Shown here piece by piece: positions 1-4,330 of a stretch of DNA of 6,923 bases. Origin of the DNA: Candidatus Stahliibacteriota bacterium (GTDB taxonomy: Bacteria; Hydrothermota; UBA3073); assembly GCA_030627085.1 (NCBI GenBank), contig DAOUSS010000077.1, forward strand, positions 1-6,923. Reading direction: 5' to 3'. Both the position numbers and the translations under genes were made by a program. How positions within the stretch are numbered: the first letter of the stretch is position 1; every line of letters starts with the position of its first letter. A model generated the notes under the pieces. It had not been told where the DNA came from and did no database searches. It saw nothing but the letters and a program-made list of their open reading frames with translations.

Positions 1-81
1 ACAGGGCTTGACTTCGGCGAGCATTTCGTCCCGAGGCTCAATACCGAGGGGCTCAGTCGAGTCGTCCCTGTCTGATCTGCC
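1..81. other. GC-rich non-coding scrap abutting the recombinase remnant
   Basis: This segment is visibly richer in G and C than what follows. It contains related words (CCGAGGCTCA near 32-41 and CCGAGGGGCTCA near 44-55), which give it a repeat-like look. No convincing protein was found in any frame. The frame of the downstream recombinase is closed by a TGA at 73-75, so this DNA is not the native 5' part of that gene. I infer a junction between unrelated sequences near position 78-82. Confidence 0.4.
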
Positions 82-261
82 TTGAGACACAGTTTTGCAA
101 CTTATCTTCTTGAGTCAGGGACAGATTTGCGTTATATACAGGAATTATTAGGGCATAAGAGTTCAAAAACGACTGAGATATACACTCACGTCAGTAAAAA
201 GTCTATAGGAAAAATAGTTAGTCCTTTAGATAATTTAGAAACGGGAGGGGGTGATGAGTAA
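82..261 (+). pseudogene. Tyrosine recombinase (phage integrase/XerC-D type), C-terminal remnant
   Basis: The reading frame encodes 59 residues that match the C-terminal part of the catalytic domain of tyrosine recombinases, which cut and rejoin DNA through a covalent phosphotyrosine link. Visible motifs are LRHSFAT (second catalytic arginine), ELLGHKSSKTTEIYTH (the LGH histidine and the nucleophilic tyrosine) and a short tail ending SPLDNLETGGGDE. The N-terminal core-binding domain, the first arginine and the lysine are missing. The histidine expected two residues before LRH is replaced by the upstream sequence. A TGA at 73-75 closes the frame, so this is a 5'-truncated, inactive remnant. The stop TAA (259-261) overlaps the next possible start, ATG 254, as in a coupled operon. 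The family assignment is secure; the original length and role (integrase, Xer or cassette recombinase) cannot be determined. Confidence 0.85.
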
Positions 262-394
262 AGATAAAAAAGAGCAGTTACAGGGATGTATATCCGAAGT
301 TTACTTCGGATATAACGCCATATTGGAGGTATATCCGCAATTAACTGCGGATATAAACAAGTTATCTGACATTTTGGGTCGCAATTCTTGGTAA
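254..394 (+). CDS. Possible small protein, 46 aa, unknown function
   Basis: This ORF begins MSKDKKEQLQ and ends GRNSW. Its ATG overlaps the recombinase stop by 8 bases, and a purine-rich stretch (GGGAGGGGG, 243-251) lies just upstream, although the spacing is tight. The ORF ends 17 bp before the start of the YbjQ-family gene. The middle of the protein is encoded by two DNA dyads, so residues such as ISEVYFGY and EVYPQLTADI may be by-products of DNA structure rather than selected protein sequence. I recognise no domain, signal peptide or membrane segment. It could be a small accessory protein of the recombinase or simply an open frame across a recombination or regulatory site. Confidence 0.35.
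   Translation: MSKDKKEQLQGCISEVYFGYNAILEVYPQLTADINKLSDILGRNSW
289..314. repeat. 26-bp perfect dyad, copy 1 (TATATCCG-N10-CGGATATA)
   Basis: Twelve-base arms, TATATCCGAAGT (289-300) and ACTTCGGATATA (303-314), are perfect reverse complements separated by TT. The outer 8-base words are the same as in copy 2. The symmetric design and position just after a tyrosine recombinase suggest a binding site for that enzyme or a regulator, or an RNA hairpin. There is no U-tract, so it is not a typical terminator. Confidence 0.75.
330..355. repeat. 26-bp dyad, copy 2 (TATATCCG-N10-CGGATATA)
   Basis: Ten-base arms, TATATCCGCA (330-339) and TGCGGATATA (346-355), are perfect reverse complements around a 6-base centre (ATTAAC). 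This arm and spacer geometry is close to the core sites of tyrosine recombinases, which have arms of about 11 bp around 6-8 bp. Copy 2 lies 41 bp from copy 1, close to four helical turns, so both copies would face the same side of the DNA. The right outer word of copy 1 can also pair with the left outer word of copy 2, giving an alternative fold. Confidence 0.75.
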
Positions 395-411
395 TTGTAA
401 AAGGAGGAATT

Positions 412-978
412 ATGAAGATACTTCGACTGATTGGCTCTTTAGTTTTCGTGCTTGGGCTCTTCACTGCAATATTTGTCGGGATACCTTGGCACGTGATCTT
501 TGCCGAGGATCCAGCTGTACCTTGGTGGCTTAGGATAGCAGTTTTCTGCATTCTAGGTGGTATTCTGCTAGTTCTGCTAACGGTGGCCATCGAACAGCGG
601 AAAGGCAAGGCCCCAGGGGAGAAACTTCCTCCCTCTGAGTCCCTGCCTCGGATGTTGCTCCTGAATTCTGCAGAAGTCCCTGGCCGCGAGATCACCAAGA
701 TTCTGGGTTTGGTTAAAGGACACACTATTTTTGCCATCTGGCTTGGAAAGGATCTTTCTGCCTTGGTGCGACTGGTTCTTGGTGGTGAGCTGATTGAGTA
801 CACTGAGATGATGGGACGGGCTCGCAAGGTAGCTACTGATCGGATGATCGCCCAGGCTGAGGAGCTGGGGGCTGACGCGATCATCAACATCCGCTATATG
901 ACCACTAGCGTCATTGGCAGTGCCGCTGAACTTTTGGCATATGGCACAGCCATCAAGCTCAGCAGTACGGTCACCTGA
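412..978 (+). CDS. YbjQ/UPF0145-family protein with N-terminal membrane anchor
   Basis: This 188-aa protein begins with two hydrophobic segments (about residues 5-24 and 39-61), separated by a short loop containing the Pro-Trp-Trp pair. A soluble domain at about residues 81-183 matches the YbjQ/UPF0145 family, a small pentamer-forming fold sometimes called a putative heavy-metal-binding domain. Typical stretches are LLLNSAEVPG at its start, RDLSALVR-like sequence (here KDLSALVR), ARKVATDRM and ELGADAIINIRY. The molecular function of the family is not established, and no metal site is evident here. AAGGAGG at 401-407, five bases before ATG 412, sets the start; the longer frame from a TTG at 388 is not needed. 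The gene is richer in G+C than the minus-strand genes to the right. It sits directly behind a recombinase remnant and two dyads, so it may have arrived as cargo of a mobile element. Confidence 0.88.
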   Translation: MKILRLIGSLVFVLGLFTAIFVGIPWHVIFAEDPAVPWWLRIAVFCILGGILLVLLTVAIEQRKGKAPGEKLPPSESLPRMLLLNSAEVPGREITKILGLVKGHTIFAIWLGKDLSALVRLVLGGELIEYTEMMGRARKVATDRMIAQAEELGADAIINIRYMTTSVIGSAAELLAYGTAIKLSSTVT

Positions 979-1076
979 CGAACGGGCATCCAAGCGGAAT
1001 CAAGCTTGCAGAGAACAGTCAGACACTCATTACTGAGAAACATTGGTGTCAGTTCTTTATAACTCATTAAAATGCT
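979..1076. other. Spacer after the YbjQ gene with a weak imperfect hairpin
   Basis: No gene is visible. GAAC...GACAC (1013-1026) can pair imperfectly with GTGTCAGTTC (1046-1055), with CTCA/TGAG (1026-1029/1034-1037) inside. There is no run of T after it, so it is a poor terminator. Integron attC core motifs (RYYYAAC and GTTRRRY in the right arrangement) are not apparent. Confidence 0.3.
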
Positions 1077-1148
1077 GAAGGTTGCAAGAAACATTTCATA
1101 ATTAAACAGAGGGGTGTTGGAAAAGGTATTTATTATGTCCTAAAATGA
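1071..1148 (+). pseudogene. Possible C-terminal scrap of a winged-helix protein
   Basis: The frame 1071-1148, which follows a stop at 1068-1070, ends in RGVGKGIYYVLK and a TGA. This resembles the wing and terminal strand at the end of many winged-helix domains, for example the tails of Fic-type and AlbA-type ATP-binding proteins (R-x-G-K-G-x-Y-Y-V-L). The 12 or so residues before it are not recognisable. If the resemblance is real, this is a fragment with no start; it is too short for a firm family call. Confidence 0.35.
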
Positions 1149-1179
1149 TACGGTGCAAATGTGGTGCAAACTAAAATGA
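1140..1179 (+). repeat. Short interleaved direct repeats CTAAAATGA and GGTGCAAA
   Basis: CTAAAATGA occurs at 1140-1148 and 1171-1179, and GGTGCAAA at 1152-1159 and 1163-1170. The pattern sits between two pieces of apparent gene debris and may mark a duplication or recombination joint. It could also be chance in AT-rich DNA. Confidence 0.35.
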
Positions 1180-1181
1180 CA

Positions 1182-1263
1182 GAATGGTTTTGAATGATCT
1201 AACAGATTTAGTTAATAAAGGAATTTTAACAAAGAAAGGAAAGACAGTCGGGTTTTGGTTCGA
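1182..1263 (+). pseudogene. Second winged-helix-like fragment
   Basis: The frame reads LNDLTDLVNKGILTKKGKT followed by VGFWFE. The D-L-x-x-L-V-x-K-G-I-L-x-K-x-G-K pattern is typical of the recognition helix and wing of winged-helix domains at the C-terminus of Fic-like and related proteins. In an intact domain this segment would come before the G-K-G-x-Y-Y-V-L end. Here it lies after such an end, so the two pieces appear to come from different gene copies or a rearranged one. No start, full length or promoter is visible. Confidence 0.4.
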
Positions 1264-1292
1264 ACAAATGTTACTTTCAGGATTGTTCTTGA

Positions 1293-1364
1293 TATTGGGC
1301 ATCATACTATGACGAAGTAGCGGAACTCCTCTCAAGGTATGAGGCTAAGAAGGTGAGTGTTTAA
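1293..1364 (+). pseudogene. C-terminal scrap of an unidentified protein
   Basis: The frame 1293-1364 reads YWASYYDEVAELLSRYEAKKVSV and then stops. An amphipathic helix with a lysine-rich tail is a normal look for a protein C-terminus, but the frame is closed by a TGA at 1290-1292. Another frame (VRTNVTFRIVLDIGHHT, about 1258-1308) runs into it, as a gene with a frameshift near 1305 would. The family is not recognised. Confidence 0.25.
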
Positions 1365-1374
1365 GCAAATCTGA

Positions 1375-1512
1375 ACAGGCTGTGTAATGATTTGTTTCTC
1401 GCAGGCATAAAGCCTGCGCCTACCATCGCCCAAGACATTATATATCGATACTTGCTGTGGTAGCCACCCCGCCTGTGGCGGGGCGCTTTTGAAGACTTTT
1501 CGCACAGCCTGT
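1375..1512. mobile_element. 138-bp fold-back (MITE-like) element with 10-bp terminal inverted repeats
   Basis: ACAGGCTGTG (1375-1384) and CACAGCCTGT (1503-1512) are perfect reverse complements bounding a highly structured interior. That interior holds the hairpin GCAGGC-ATAAA-GCCTGC (1401-1417). It also holds a longer-range pairing of CTACCA (1420-1425) and CAAG (1431-1434) with CTTG (1451-1454) and TGGTAG (1458-1463). A GC-rich hairpin, CCCCGCC-TGT-GGCGGGG, lies at 1467-1483. No gene is inside. The layout suits a small non-autonomous mobile repeat or a REP-like intergenic element. No target-site duplication is obvious, so movement by a transposase is an inference. Confidence 0.6.
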
Positions 1513-1519
1513 AAAGGTT

Positions 1520-1537
1520 GCGACTACCAAAAGTCGC
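1520..1537. repeat. Short inverted repeat GCGACT/AGTCGC
   Basis: GCGACT (1520-1525) and AGTCGC (1532-1537) can form a small hairpin. It lies between the fold-back element and the stop codon of the minus-strand lipoprotein gene. It could be part of a larger repeat unit or a weak transcript end for that gene; there is no T-run on the minus strand to support a terminator. Confidence 0.4.
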
Positions 1538-1559
1538 GACTGCCGGCAAATCAAAAGGT

Positions 1560-2393
1560 TTATGGTACAACCCTCATACCACGACCACCGGCCCGTGGAG
1601 AGTTGTCAAAAACCTGGATTACATTAAATATCATAACTATAGATTTACGAGGCGATTCTCCGTGAAAGTAGTCGTGTATCATATTTACATATCTACATAT
1701 ATCTTTTTCCTCCTCATCAGCAGTCTCATCCTCTGGATGTACCAGACGACATATTGCCCTCACCTCGTAGCTGGGAATGTCCAAAAAGACCACCGCAACA
1801 GCAGGATTTGCCATAATATTTAAGAATGTATGAGTCTGAAAGTCTTTTGTGCTGTAAAGTTCAAGAGATGAGAGCTTTGTGCGGTCAAACATATCTTCAT
1901 CCTCATAAAATCCCTTTAGTATGTCAATCTTTTCAGGTATAGGGGCATTCCAGGTTTCCTCAAGTGTCTTTATTATATTGTTGATTTTCTCCTTCTTTGG
2001 CACAAGTCCAGTGCCCTTTACTGCATTATTTATGGAAAACTCGGTATCCTTTCTCATTCCCCCATAAGAGGCAACCATACCAGAATGGGGTCCGGCAAAA
2101 CCGGGCATCTTACCTTTCTTTATGCCTTCAAGGTCTTTCAATCTTGATGACAGATTCCACTCCATAAACCCATCAGGCAGTTCTCTTATCTTGAACTCCT
2201 GCCACTTGCTGTCAACCTTTGCCCTTATTATGCCATCTCCATATTTTGATATATCAATATTTGGTTGTATAAACATATTCCCCTTCCAGTAATTTATTCC
2301 TTCCTTTTCCACACAACGGCCACTTTCTGAACACGAGAAAAGTGTAAGTGACAGAAACAATATAGCCAACCACATACCTATATATCCTTTCAT
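1560..2393 (-). CDS. Putative lipoprotein of unknown function, 277 aa
   Basis: The protein starts MKGYIGMW and has a short hydrophobic signal ending in the lipobox L-F-S-C. Cys21 would be lipidated, so the mature protein is a membrane-anchored lipoprotein. GAGGGGGG just before ATG 2393 supports this start over a longer frame reaching 2453. The body is charged and soluble; I do not recognise a family. Residues about 183-220 (THTFLNIMANPAVAVVFLD and following) faintly recall the strand pattern of FMN-binding split-barrel proteins, but this is weak. An acidic stretch, ETADEEEKD, lies near residues 223-231. The last ~15 residues (SPRAGGRG onward) are encoded by noticeably more GC-rich DNA next to the fold-back repeat, so the native C-terminus may have been replaced. 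The gene lies downstream of a secreted lectin-like protein, but a candidate terminator separates them. Confidence 0.75.
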   Translation of the reverse strand: MKGYIGMWLAILFLSLTLFSCSESGRCVEKEGINYWKGNMFIQPNIDISKYGDGIIRAKVDSKWQEFKIRELPDGFMEWNLSSRLKDLEGIKKGKMPGFAGPHSGMVASYGGMRKDTEFSINNAVKGTGLVPKKEKINNIIKTLEETWNAPIPEKIDILKGFYEDEDMFDRTKLSSLELYSTKDFQTHTFLNIMANPAVAVVFLDIPSYEVRAICRLVHPEDETADEEEKDICRYVNMIHDYFHGESPRKSIVMIFNVIQVFDNSPRAGGRGMRVVP

Positions 2394-2453
2394 TATACCC
2401 CCCTCATAAATATTCAAAATTACATGGTTCAAAGTAAAAATTCTAAATAACAA

Positions 2454-2552
2454 TACCTAAATCCCAATTTTCCAAATTCTTCCAAACAGGCCAGAATCGT
2501 TTGGAATTTACAATTTGTAATTTGTTTAGAGTTTCGGATTTAGAATTTTTAA
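2454..2552. other. AT-rich spacer with imperfect inverted repeats
   Basis: This spacer probably carries the promoter of the lipoprotein gene, but no clear -35/-10 pair can be named. CCAAAC (2482-2487) pairs with GTTTGG (2499-2504), and the flanking AAATT/AATTT words extend the pairing across a bulge. A small palindrome, TTACAA/TTGTAA, lies near 2508-2520. Such AATTTGTAATTTG-like stretches look like low-complexity intergenic repeats. Confidence 0.35.
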
Positions 2553-2587
2553 GAGAGGGAAATCACATTTTTATGAGTTCCCCTCTC
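2553..2587 (-). terminator. Candidate rho-independent terminator of the lectin-like gene
   Basis: On the minus strand, GAGAGGGGAA pairs with TTTCCCTCTC (2578-2587 with 2553-2562) in a 10-bp stem with one G-T pair and a 15-base loop. It is followed by TTAAAAATT. It begins 13 bases after the stop of the lectin-like protein gene. The T-tract is interrupted, so its strength is uncertain. Confidence 0.55.
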
Positions 2588-2600
2588 GTTAGACTTCACT

Positions 2601-3554
2601 TTATCTCAGCACAAGCATCCTTCTACTCTGTTCTCCGTAATCTGTTGAAAGACGCAGGAAATAAAATCCACTTGTAAGATCTGTCCTTCCCCAGACCGCA
2701 GAGTAGGTACCTGCACCCCTCACACCACTGTAGAGGATAGCGACCTCCTGCCCCTGTATATTATAGACCTTTAGAGTTATATCTGTTTTTTTAGGCAGTG
2801 AATAATCTATACTTACATTCCCCATAGCCGGTATGGGAGAGACATTGAGAACGATGTCGTTTGAACTGTATATATTCTCTTCTACCCCTACCTCCTCGGA
2901 TACCACTATATCATCACAAAGTATGGAGTCTGTCCCAGCCATTTTGAAAACATAGACACCAAAAAATCCCTGTGCTGTGCCTGCGTACGTAAAGGGGCAG
3001 TTAGCAAGCTCATTATCGTCAAAATACGCCCATATCTGATTGCCAACAATAATCAGTTTGAGTTTGTGCCATCCACTTTCTGTTGGTACACCCCCAGGAA
3101 TTTCCCCGCCTTCCCACTGACGAATCAACCTGGGTGTGGCACTTTCATTATAGGATAGTCTTATCCTTTGTGTGTCGTCGAAATCGCACATAAGTAGAAA
3201 GTAACAATTTGTAGTGGTATCCCAGCGAGCAACTATACCCTGATAAGGTCCTCCAGAAGCACTAACTGTTGTGTATATATATGCCTCAACCGAGTAGTCC
3301 TTTATGGTGGCATTGCCAGCAAGTGCGGTCGCCACCACGGTTCCAGCATTTGATAGTTTGCCTACCCATCCGTCACCACTCGGATTACCCGTAACGGATA
3401 CAACCGTCATAGTATCTGGTGGATCTGCTACACCCCAACCATCGAACCAGTTCAGTGTTAGGTTACCATCGGTGAAATGCTCCTCGAACAACTGAGCGGT
3501 GCTTAAGGAAAAACATAGCACCAGCGAAAGCAAAATACCAAGTACTTTATACAT
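2601..3554 (-). CDS. Secreted lectin-like protein with T9SS-like C-terminal sorting domain
   Basis: The protein has 317 aa. Residues 1-20 form a signal peptide, with likely cleavage after the Ser-Thr-Ala before Gln21, so it is exported through Sec. Residues about 22-219 are rich in strands and have the pattern of a concanavalin A/laminin-G-like jelly roll: an EEHF opening, GIVARWD, GWHKLKLIIVGNQIWAYFDD, and DDIVV at the end. This type of domain often binds carbohydrate or sits in glycan-acting proteins; no catalytic residues are evident. Residues about 232-317 match the type A C-terminal sorting domain used by T9SS cargo: SPIPAMGNVSIDYSLP, LKVYNIQGQEVAIL, AGTYSAVW, LTSGFYFLRL and a terminal RRMLVLR. 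The usual Pro-Asn-Pro opening is Pro-Ile-Pro here. AAAGGAGG upstream of ATG 3554 fixes the start. A PorV-type gene lies upstream on the same strand beyond the IS200 insertion, which fits surface export. Confidence 0.8.
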   Translation of the reverse strand: MYKVLGILLSLVLCFSLSTAQLFEEHFTDGNLTLNWFDGWGVADPPDTMTVVSVTGNPSGDGWVGKLSNAGTVVATALAGNATIKDYSVEAYIYTTVSASGGPYQGIVARWDTTTNCYFLLMCDFDDTQRIRLSYNESATPRLIRQWEGGEIPGGVPTESGWHKLKLIIVGNQIWAYFDDNELANCPFTYAGTAQGFFGVYVFKMAGTDSILCDDIVVSEEVGVEENIYSSNDIVLNVSPIPAMGNVSIDYSLPKKTDITLKVYNIQGQEVAILYSGVRGAGTYSAVWGRTDLTSGFYFLRLSTDYGEQSRRMLVLR

Positions 3555-3607
3555 ACAAACCTCCTTTCTTTATACCACCAACCTTTCAAAAAACTCGTAA
3601 TCCTTTA

Positions 3608-3637
3608 CTATCTACCTGTCTACCTACAGGTAGATAG
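3608..3637. promoter_or_regulatory. Perfect 12-bp inverted repeat upstream of the lectin-like gene
   Basis: CTATCTACCTGT (3608-3619) and ACAGGTAGATAG (3626-3637) are exact reverse complements around CTACCT. The dyad lies about 55 bp upstream of ATG 3554 and could be an operator, a leader hairpin, or a terminator relic of an upstream gene. No T-run follows on either strand close enough to favour a terminator. Confidence 0.45.
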
Positions 3638-3671
3638 AGTTCCAAGCAACTCGCCTTTTAATTTTACGTAG

Positions 3672-3691
3672 CCCACTGCTTTAGCAGTGGG
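3672..3691. repeat. IS200 end hairpin, 3' side of tnpA
   Basis: Perfect 8-bp stem CCCACTGC/GCAGTGGG with loop TTTA. It has the same architecture as the hairpin on the other side of the transposase gene, with one base pair changed (T-A for C-G). In the IS200 family such hairpins are recognised as single-stranded DNA by TnpA next to the cleavage site. Confidence 0.75.
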
Positions 3692-3702
3692 GAAATGGGA
3701 AT

Positions 3703-3744
3703 AAAAAAAACAATCACCCAATTCTTAGTCCCTTTTAAGGGGCT
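3703..3744 (-). terminator. Possible transcript end of tnpA
   Basis: Just past the tnpA stop, AGCCCCTT and AAGGGACT (3727-3744 on the plus strand as AGTCCCTT/AAGGGGCT) form a small stem with one G-T pair. A run of eight T on the minus strand (A8 at 3703-3710) follows, but about 17 bases away, so the terminator call is weak. Confidence 0.3.
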
Positions 3745-3747
3745 TTA

Positions 3748-4164
3748 TTAAACAGTCTTAAGGCATTCAAGGAGTTTGGACAACCTCCTCTTATGATGAA
3801 GCTTCTCTTGACGGTCAATGTAATGACTAACTGACTCAACCTCCTCTTTCCGCAAGCTAATAACCCCATATCCATCCTGCCATTTTAACTTAAAGCGTGG
3901 CTTTATCTCACGATTAACCCGAAACGTTGAGGCTCCCTTTACCTGTCCAATAAATTCTGAGACCTTAATAGTAGGTGGAAGCCTTACAAGGAGGTGCACA
4001 TGGTCAGGTATAGCGTTGCACCTAATTAAAATTCCTTCCTTTTTGTGTACTTCTTCCTGTAGAATCTTCAGAAAGTTAGGTCTCCAGTTCCTGTTAATAA
4101 GAGGCTCACGACTATGAGTTCCCCAGACAAAATGATAATAGAGTTGGTGGAAAATATGTGACAT
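3748..4164 (-). CDS. tnpA: IS200-family Y1 transposase TnpA
   Basis: TnpA cuts and rejoins single-stranded DNA at the IS ends. The 138-aa protein starts MSHIFHQLYYHFVWGT, the usual opening of IS200-like transposases. It carries the HUH motif as His55-Val-His57 within DHVHLLVRLPP, and the helix SHYIDRQEKLHHK supplies the likely nucleophile Tyr115 with the conserved Gln four residues later. WQDGYG before that helix is also typical. Family members usually run about 150 residues and end with a segment like EEFLxLLKxHGIEYDERYxW; here the end is LSKLLECLKTV, so the extreme C-terminus is short or altered. The start at 4164 is chosen because family proteins begin there. The longer frame to 4263 would translate the leader hairpin and the IS end. 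A GGAGGGG lies about 12 bases upstream, just outside a strong leader stem-loop. Confidence 0.88.
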   Translation of the reverse strand: MSHIFHQLYYHFVWGTHSREPLINRNWRPNFLKILQEEVHKKEGILIRCNAIPDHVHLLVRLPPTIKVSEFIGQVKGASTFRVNREIKPRFKLKWQDGYGVISLRKEEVESVSHYIDRQEKLHHKRRLSKLLECLKTV

Positions 4165-4183
4165 GGTACTTTTCAACCCCTCC

Positions 4184-4217
4184 ACCCTGTGGAGTAAGTT
4201 TCGCCACTCCACAGGGT
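4184..4217 (-). promoter_or_regulatory. Leader stem-loop before tnpA
   Basis: ACCCTGTGGAGT (4184-4195) and ACTCCACAGGGT (4206-4217) form a perfect 12-bp stem with a 10-base loop. On the minus-strand transcript it ends directly before GGAGGGG, about 20 bases before the tnpA ATG. In enterobacterial IS200, leader structure and upstream termination are known to keep tnpA expression very low; the same logic is inferred here from position. Confidence 0.6.
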
Positions 4218-4258
4218 AAAGGGGGTATATTGAATAAAATTGTTTATTTCTTTTTCTA

Positions 4259-4278
4259 CCCACCGCTAAAGCGGTGGG
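4259..4278. repeat. IS200 end hairpin, 5' side of tnpA
   Basis: Perfect 8-bp stem CCCACCGC/GCGGTGGG with loop TAAA. Together with GTGGGCT it is the inverted counterpart of the hairpin at the other end, so the element is bounded by inverted REP-like units. Confidence 0.75.
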
Positions 4279-4330
4279 CTAATTAAAAACCATCTTTCAA
4301 TTCCCAACCCTTAGTTTTTATAGTCCAACT

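Larger units (their letters stand above)
3670..4281 (-). mobile_element. IS200-type insertion sequence (single tnpA, hairpin ends)
   Basis: A Y1 transposase gene is enclosed by two related subterminal hairpins. At the left edge is CCCACTGC-TTTA-GCAGTGGG and at the right edge CCCACCGC-TAAA-GCGGTGGG, each next to an AGCCCAC or GTGGGCT word. IS200/IS605 elements end in such hairpins, move as single strands, and make no target duplication, so exact ends cannot be fixed from one copy; the coordinates here bracket the hairpins. The two end hairpins are inverted relative to each other. The element lies between the PorV gene and the lectin-like gene and does not break either. Confidence 0.75.

Noticed and set aside
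289..355. CRISPR array or simple terminator at the paired dyads
   Set aside because: There are only two palindromic units with a short spacing and no T-run, so neither a CRISPR array nor a rho-independent terminator fits.
577..993. Minus-strand open frames across the YbjQ-family gene (also about 186-890 and 894-1094)
   Set aside because: They run antisense to a clear family member with a strong ribosome binding site and show no recognisable domain or start signal.
979..1060. Integron attC site after the YbjQ gene
   Set aside because: Only a weak imperfect hairpin is present; the paired RYYYAAC and GTTRRRY core motifs were not found.
1361..1570. Minus-strand frame through the fold-back element (contains VGAGFMPAR)
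   Set aside because: It is translation of hairpin DNA; the sequence is explained by inverted repeats and no ribosome binding site is seen.
1518..1823. Plus-strand frame opposite the lipoprotein gene
   Set aside because: It lies antisense to the better-supported lipoprotein and has no protein-like features.
4165..4263. N-terminal extension of TnpA beginning MGRKRNKQ
   Set aside because: It would translate the leader stem-loop and part of the IS end, and family proteins begin at the MSH-like start used here.
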